Part shown: positions 59,916-64,000 of the stretch, one piece after another
How positions within the stretch are numbered: position 1 is the stretch's first letter
Layout: every line of letters begins with the position of its first letter
Assembly (NCBI RefSeq): GCF_030936135.1
Contig: NC_082599.1
Location: 3,086,847 to 3,150,846, forward strand
Direction of reading: 5' to 3'
Length of the DNA: 64,000 nucleotides
From: Gavia stellata
Taxonomy: Eukaryota; Chordata; Aves; Gaviiformes; Gaviidae
Translations under genes and position numbers: made by a program
Notes under the pieces: generated by a model
What the model was told of the DNA's origin: nothing
Database searches by the model: none
Seen by the model: the letters and a program-made list of their open reading frames with translations, nothing else

Positions 59916-62900
59916 GGCAAGGGTGAGGGAATTATTCATGGGAGAAAAGTTACCTCCATGCCTGCGTGTTTGCAGGATCGGACCCAGCCGCAAAATTATG
60001 TGCATACTTTCTGGGCTAGAAGAGAAAAAGAATTTAAATATAGCTCTTGTGCTCTACTTTAGGATGAAAGAAGAGATATCTAACAAGAGAAGTGGAAAGA
60101 ACAGTTAATCCAGTAGGTTTCAGTCCTTTTTTTTTTTTTCCAGACTGGAATAAAAAAATTCTGGAAGGACAGACACCTGCACAGTGAATTTGATCTGTCT
60201 AACAACAAGTTTATATTTCTTAGTTCTATTTGTGAACCTTTTAGGAATAGTCTGTCAATAGCCAGATGCTCAGAGACCAAAAGCTGAAGACTCCACTGCA
60301 ATCAATGTTATGGACACTCATAATTTCTGAATTAAAATATGTCACTTCTGTAATTAGTGTTAGACTGCTTAGGCCTAGGTTTGATTATTACTGGGCAATA
60401 CAAAACCAAAAAGACCCCCTCAAACTGCAAAAATGTTTTTCATGACAATCAGTTACTTGATTCATGTCTTCTAGAGCTAAACCTATTGTTTTGCTGATCT
60501 ATGTTAAGGTGGTTTTCAAATTTTCAGCTAAACTGTTAATTAAAAATTCCATTATTGTCCACATTTTGTAATTGCTTGGGTTTGGGATAGTTTTCATGTC
60601 ATAGAAGAAAATCACTTCCATCCAGGAGGGACATTCGTTAGCAGAATGTTTTCCTTATCCATTTAAAATGATGGGGTTTGGCAACTTCCATTTCCTTTCT
60701 TTCTGTTCTAAAATTTCTCCAGGTTTTATTTTCATTTTCTTAGGAAAACAGAAAAATAATCACAATGTATACTAGAATATTGGTGGTTTTATGTGAAAAA
60801 GAATGCCATTAAATGAATGTAGATTTATTAATTTTTCTGCCTGTCCACCCACCTGGCCTCTGGGCTGGTGGTTCAAGTCTCTACAGAAGAGTTGATGGAG
60901 ATTGGGAACTGCTGCTATCAGAGCGTAAAAGACACGGTAGGCTCAACTACTTCTCCTGTGCCTGGTCCCTAGCTCTGGGGTATTCTTCCCAGCTTCCAGT
61001 TGTCCATGTTAGGCAGGCACCATCATTCTTTTGCCATGTATGCCAGCCCTGTGTGGTGAGGGTTTGTGGGAACTGAATCAAGGCTGACTTACAGCTCCCA
61101 TGAGCCTCTTGAACATTCAGGTGCCATTGGCCATTCATGGCAGTCTACATTTTTCAGAAACTTCACAGCCTCCTAGTTGCTCACTTCTCCCCAAATGTGT
61201 TTTTAGGCAGCCTCAGATAAACGAATTTCATGCTGTTTGACGTTAGCAGCCCACGGGGGATTATGGTTGGGGCACCACAGAGGGCCTAACTGGGATGCTG
61301 TAGGATAAAGTAAGGGCTGCCCACTCATCACTTGCTAGCAGCTTCCCTCTGAGCCCTTTTAGCCTAGTACCAGGGGATGTGAGACAACCCTTGATGGGTT
61401 TTCCTTATAGCTTGACAGAACGTATGAAGACTTCTCCAGCCACCTTCTTCATTTCAGTATTTTAGTGTCATAATACCAAGGGCGTGTTGTGAGAATGTAT
61501 CTTCTTAGATAGACAGCTCTGCAGAACTTGTCCCCTTCTTCATCATGTAGCTGAGATTCATCTTCAAAGAGTTAGATGTGGCACCACAGAGAAGCAGCCA
61601 AAATGAGCGAGAAAGGAGAAGAGAGTGAGGTGAACCTCTGGAAATCTGAACAGATTATGAACAAGGATTTGGAGGAGGTGTGACATCCTGCAGTTAGGGG
61701 ATCCTATGCAAAGGGAGCAGCATGGAAGGAAACCTAGGGCATCTGCAAGTGAACATAAATCCCCTCTATTATAAACAGGTGGACATCCTTTGACTTAACT
61801 TCTGCAGCAGGACTGGCTGCCACCTTGCACCTGCGTAAGACAAAAGGAGCAAAGTCACTGCTATCGCTCAGTTCTCAATATTCAGTGGGGACTTAAGTGC
61901 TGTCTGGGTCTTATCCTGGCTCATTAGACAAGTCACACTCTTGCTGTACAACATTATTAAATGCAGTTATTTTACCTGTGCCGGGGACCCCAGAAGAACG
62001 TCCACTGAGGAAGCTCTCAGCAGCACTTCGAGCCAGCAAAAGGCCTCTCCAAGATGAATAGCAAAGCAGAGCTCCTACCGAGTTCAAGAATAACAGAATT
62101 CAGGAAGAAGCAAGTAGGTATACGCGCCTCTACATGCTGCTACTGATGTGTCAAGGACTTTTGACAGCCATACTGAGAAGGTAGTGGCCTTGAAAAGTCA
62201 GTAGAGTGGTGCTGTACAGCAAGGTCATCCAGAACTGAAGCCTCTTTTTCTGAAAAAGCTATGAGCATATATTCCCTGCATATTTCTTCCTCATACATTG
62301 GCTGGGGTGTCCATTCCAAGAGGGAGGGTACATGTAATTTATTAAGAAGGTGGCCAGGTAGTTATTTACAACGGCTCTGCTGAAGGAGCAGATAGATTGA
62401 GATAAGGGAAATGAAGAGCTCTCTAGGTGTGTTGGCAAAGAAAAATGCTCACTGAAGGTTGAATTAAACACTTCAGGGCATGCAAGGCGTAAAGATAAGC
62501 CAAGAAATTTGGCTGTGGACATAGAGTAGTGTTTTCATGGCTCCTCCTGAGCTAATGGGAAGAAAAGGCTAATTGGTTTAAAAAGAACAGCTCTTTGACC
62601 CTTTCCCTTGGTTCAAAATTGAGCAGTACCTCTTCTGGGGATGAGTGTGTGTGTAAACTTGAGTGCTTCATGAATTCTGCAGTGGAAATTTGAAGATAAT
62701 GCCTGGTTAGACGACAATAGACAACACTGGGCCCATTTCTCGACACCGCATTTTCAGAATTAGCCACATGCAGAAGACAGTTTAGAAGCAGATCGCAGGA
62801 GAGTGGAAAAATGCAGGGGACAGGTTTAATCACTGGAAACAGTGAGAAAAATGAATGATGGGTGCTGCTAGAGAGTTGAGTAACACTGAAATGAGATTCT

Positions 62901-64000
62901 GATCTTTATAGACTTTCCCAATCTTTTCTAAAGGTTTTGGTTGTTGGGTTGTTGTTGTTTTGGGGGGAAGGTTGGAAGCTTCATAAGGTTCATACCTCAT
63001 GATCAATAAAAATGACAGGAAGCTGCAAGAACTTGGTTCTCCTAAAGATAAATTGACTTTCGAGGGAGGGAGAAAGTGTTTACACCTGGAAGCTGGAAGC
63101 AAAGTGGAGACCAAAAGAGGGTGCTCTGACAGATGTTATCACACCCCAGAATCTGCGAGTGAGCTAGGGAGAGGGCTGTGCTTAGCTGTGTTTAACAGCA
63201 GAGGCACTGTTTATGGAGAGACGTTTTGAGATTCCACCCTGTATCTTCAGCTGAAAGTCAAGTGACTACACACTCCTCCATGAAATGCCAAATTTGCATT
63301 ACACTGTCTCAGTGCCTGATGACGCCTTGAGAACAAGACTCTTGCTGGAGATTGTCTTTTGCAGATTAAACTTTGCAGACTGTAACATAGATCAAAGCAA
63401 GGTGTGACTGTTTCCCTACTGTATTGAGAAGGGAGCAGTGTGAAAAGCAATTAAAAGTATTTCTACATGTTTTTATTTTTTTAATCTTAGATGATCTTCC
63501 CAGCAACGGAAACGAATAGTTGAGGGCACCAACCTATAAACTCCTCTTCCTATGACTGGTATTTTCGCTCTACCACTGTAGTAACCACCAAGAAACATAG
63601 AGACAGGCATGAGTTTGGCTGTTCACATAATTAAAATTTATGAGACTGGAATCCTAAAACTTCATCCAGGTCCTATTGAAATAGCTCAAGAAAATCCTCC
63701 TGGCTTCATAACATGATGGATGGAGCCTACAGCACGTTGATTCTATCTCAGTGGATACTTTATCTTTGGTGGGAACTGGATGGGGCACTTTTGAAAGCTT
63801 TGGGAAGGATGCTGGTGACTCTAGTTGATGTGGGAACAAATGCTACAGATGTTTCCACCAAAGTTAACTTTAGACACTGGAAAGTGTCCACATCCTGGGC
63901 TCCCTGTATAGTCAGTGGCTGAACTGTTCTCTGAAGGATGAGTGAGAGCAACTAAGTTAGTGCTTTTCTCTGGAGGCTTCAGCGAAGGCATCTGTCTCTC
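59916..64000. other. Intron 1, right edge of window
   Basis: No WNT3A exon 2 or other exon recognised up to the end. A minus-strand TCF/LEF-like core lies at 63390-63397 and an octamer ATTTGCAT near 63292. Confidence 0.4.

Larger units (their letters stand above)
17154..64000 (+). other. WNT3A: WNT3A intron 1 (partial; runs off the window)
   Basis: The interval starts at the GTAAGT donor of exon 1. WNT3A exon 2 should encode a strongly conserved segment of about 80 residues, ending shortly after an RRWNC motif, with several Cys and Trp residues. I looked for its typical codon strings on the plus strand and found none, and no long open frame resembles Wnt protein. The simplest reading is that the whole remainder of the window is intronic. 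It contains a CpG island, repeats and possible regulatory elements listed separately. Confidence 0.7.

Noticed and set aside
1..64000. CRISPR arrays, bacterial operons, rRNA or functional tRNA genes
   Set aside because: No regularly spaced repeats, ribosome-binding-site gene chains, rRNA signatures or intact tRNA cloverleaf were seen. The tRNA-like sequence at 33.1 kb is a SINE relic.

Overview
The window is vertebrate nuclear DNA, almost certainly from a bird. The main reasons are several copies of the avian CR1 LINE with its diagnostic 3' end, relics of much older amniote repeats (MIR-type and tRNA-derived SINEs, L3-like CR1), and one recognisable coding exon whose translation, MASFGYFLFLCGLSQALS followed by SYPIWW, fits exon 1 of WNT3A. 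Nothing prokaryotic or organellar was seen: no operons, CRISPR array, rRNA or tRNA gene.

Layout. Positions 1 to about 16.5 kb are upstream flank. They hold three CR1 fragments, simple repeats and, at 14.9-15.1 kb, a small CpG-bearing patch. In other vertebrates WNT9A lies head to head with WNT3A on this side, but no WNT9A exon is visible here. Positions 16.5-17.08 kb form the probable WNT3A promoter and 5' untranslated region, unusually full of homopolymer A/T tracts and carrying a PBX/MEIS decamer, an inverted CCAAT box and an NFI-like palindrome. The start codon is at 17083 and the exon 1 splice donor follows position 17153. The CpG island does not sit on the exon. It lies 0.6-1.9 kb downstream in intron 1 (about 17.73-19.05 kb), split by an AT-rich patch with an octamer and homeodomain-like sites.

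From 17154 to 64000 everything appears to be WNT3A intron 1 or sequence inside it. I searched for exon 2, which should encode a conserved stretch rich in Cys and Trp, and did not find it. If that is right, intron 1 exceeds 46.8 kb. The intron holds one large 5'-truncated CR1 (42113-43133), an ancient L3-like CR1 piece (41308-41600), MIR and tRNA-SINE relics, and several foldback elements. The densest cluster is an unclassified repeat family at 38.9-40.15 kb.

The only gene is WNT3A, a secreted lipid-modified ligand of canonical Wnt signalling. The rest is probably regulatory or neutral. Most entries in a simple ORF scan here are chance open frames in non-coding DNA. No new multi-gene system is visible. 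The most useful leads are the displaced CpG island with good splice donors, candidate regulatory clusters near the promoter, and the uncatalogued foldback repeats.
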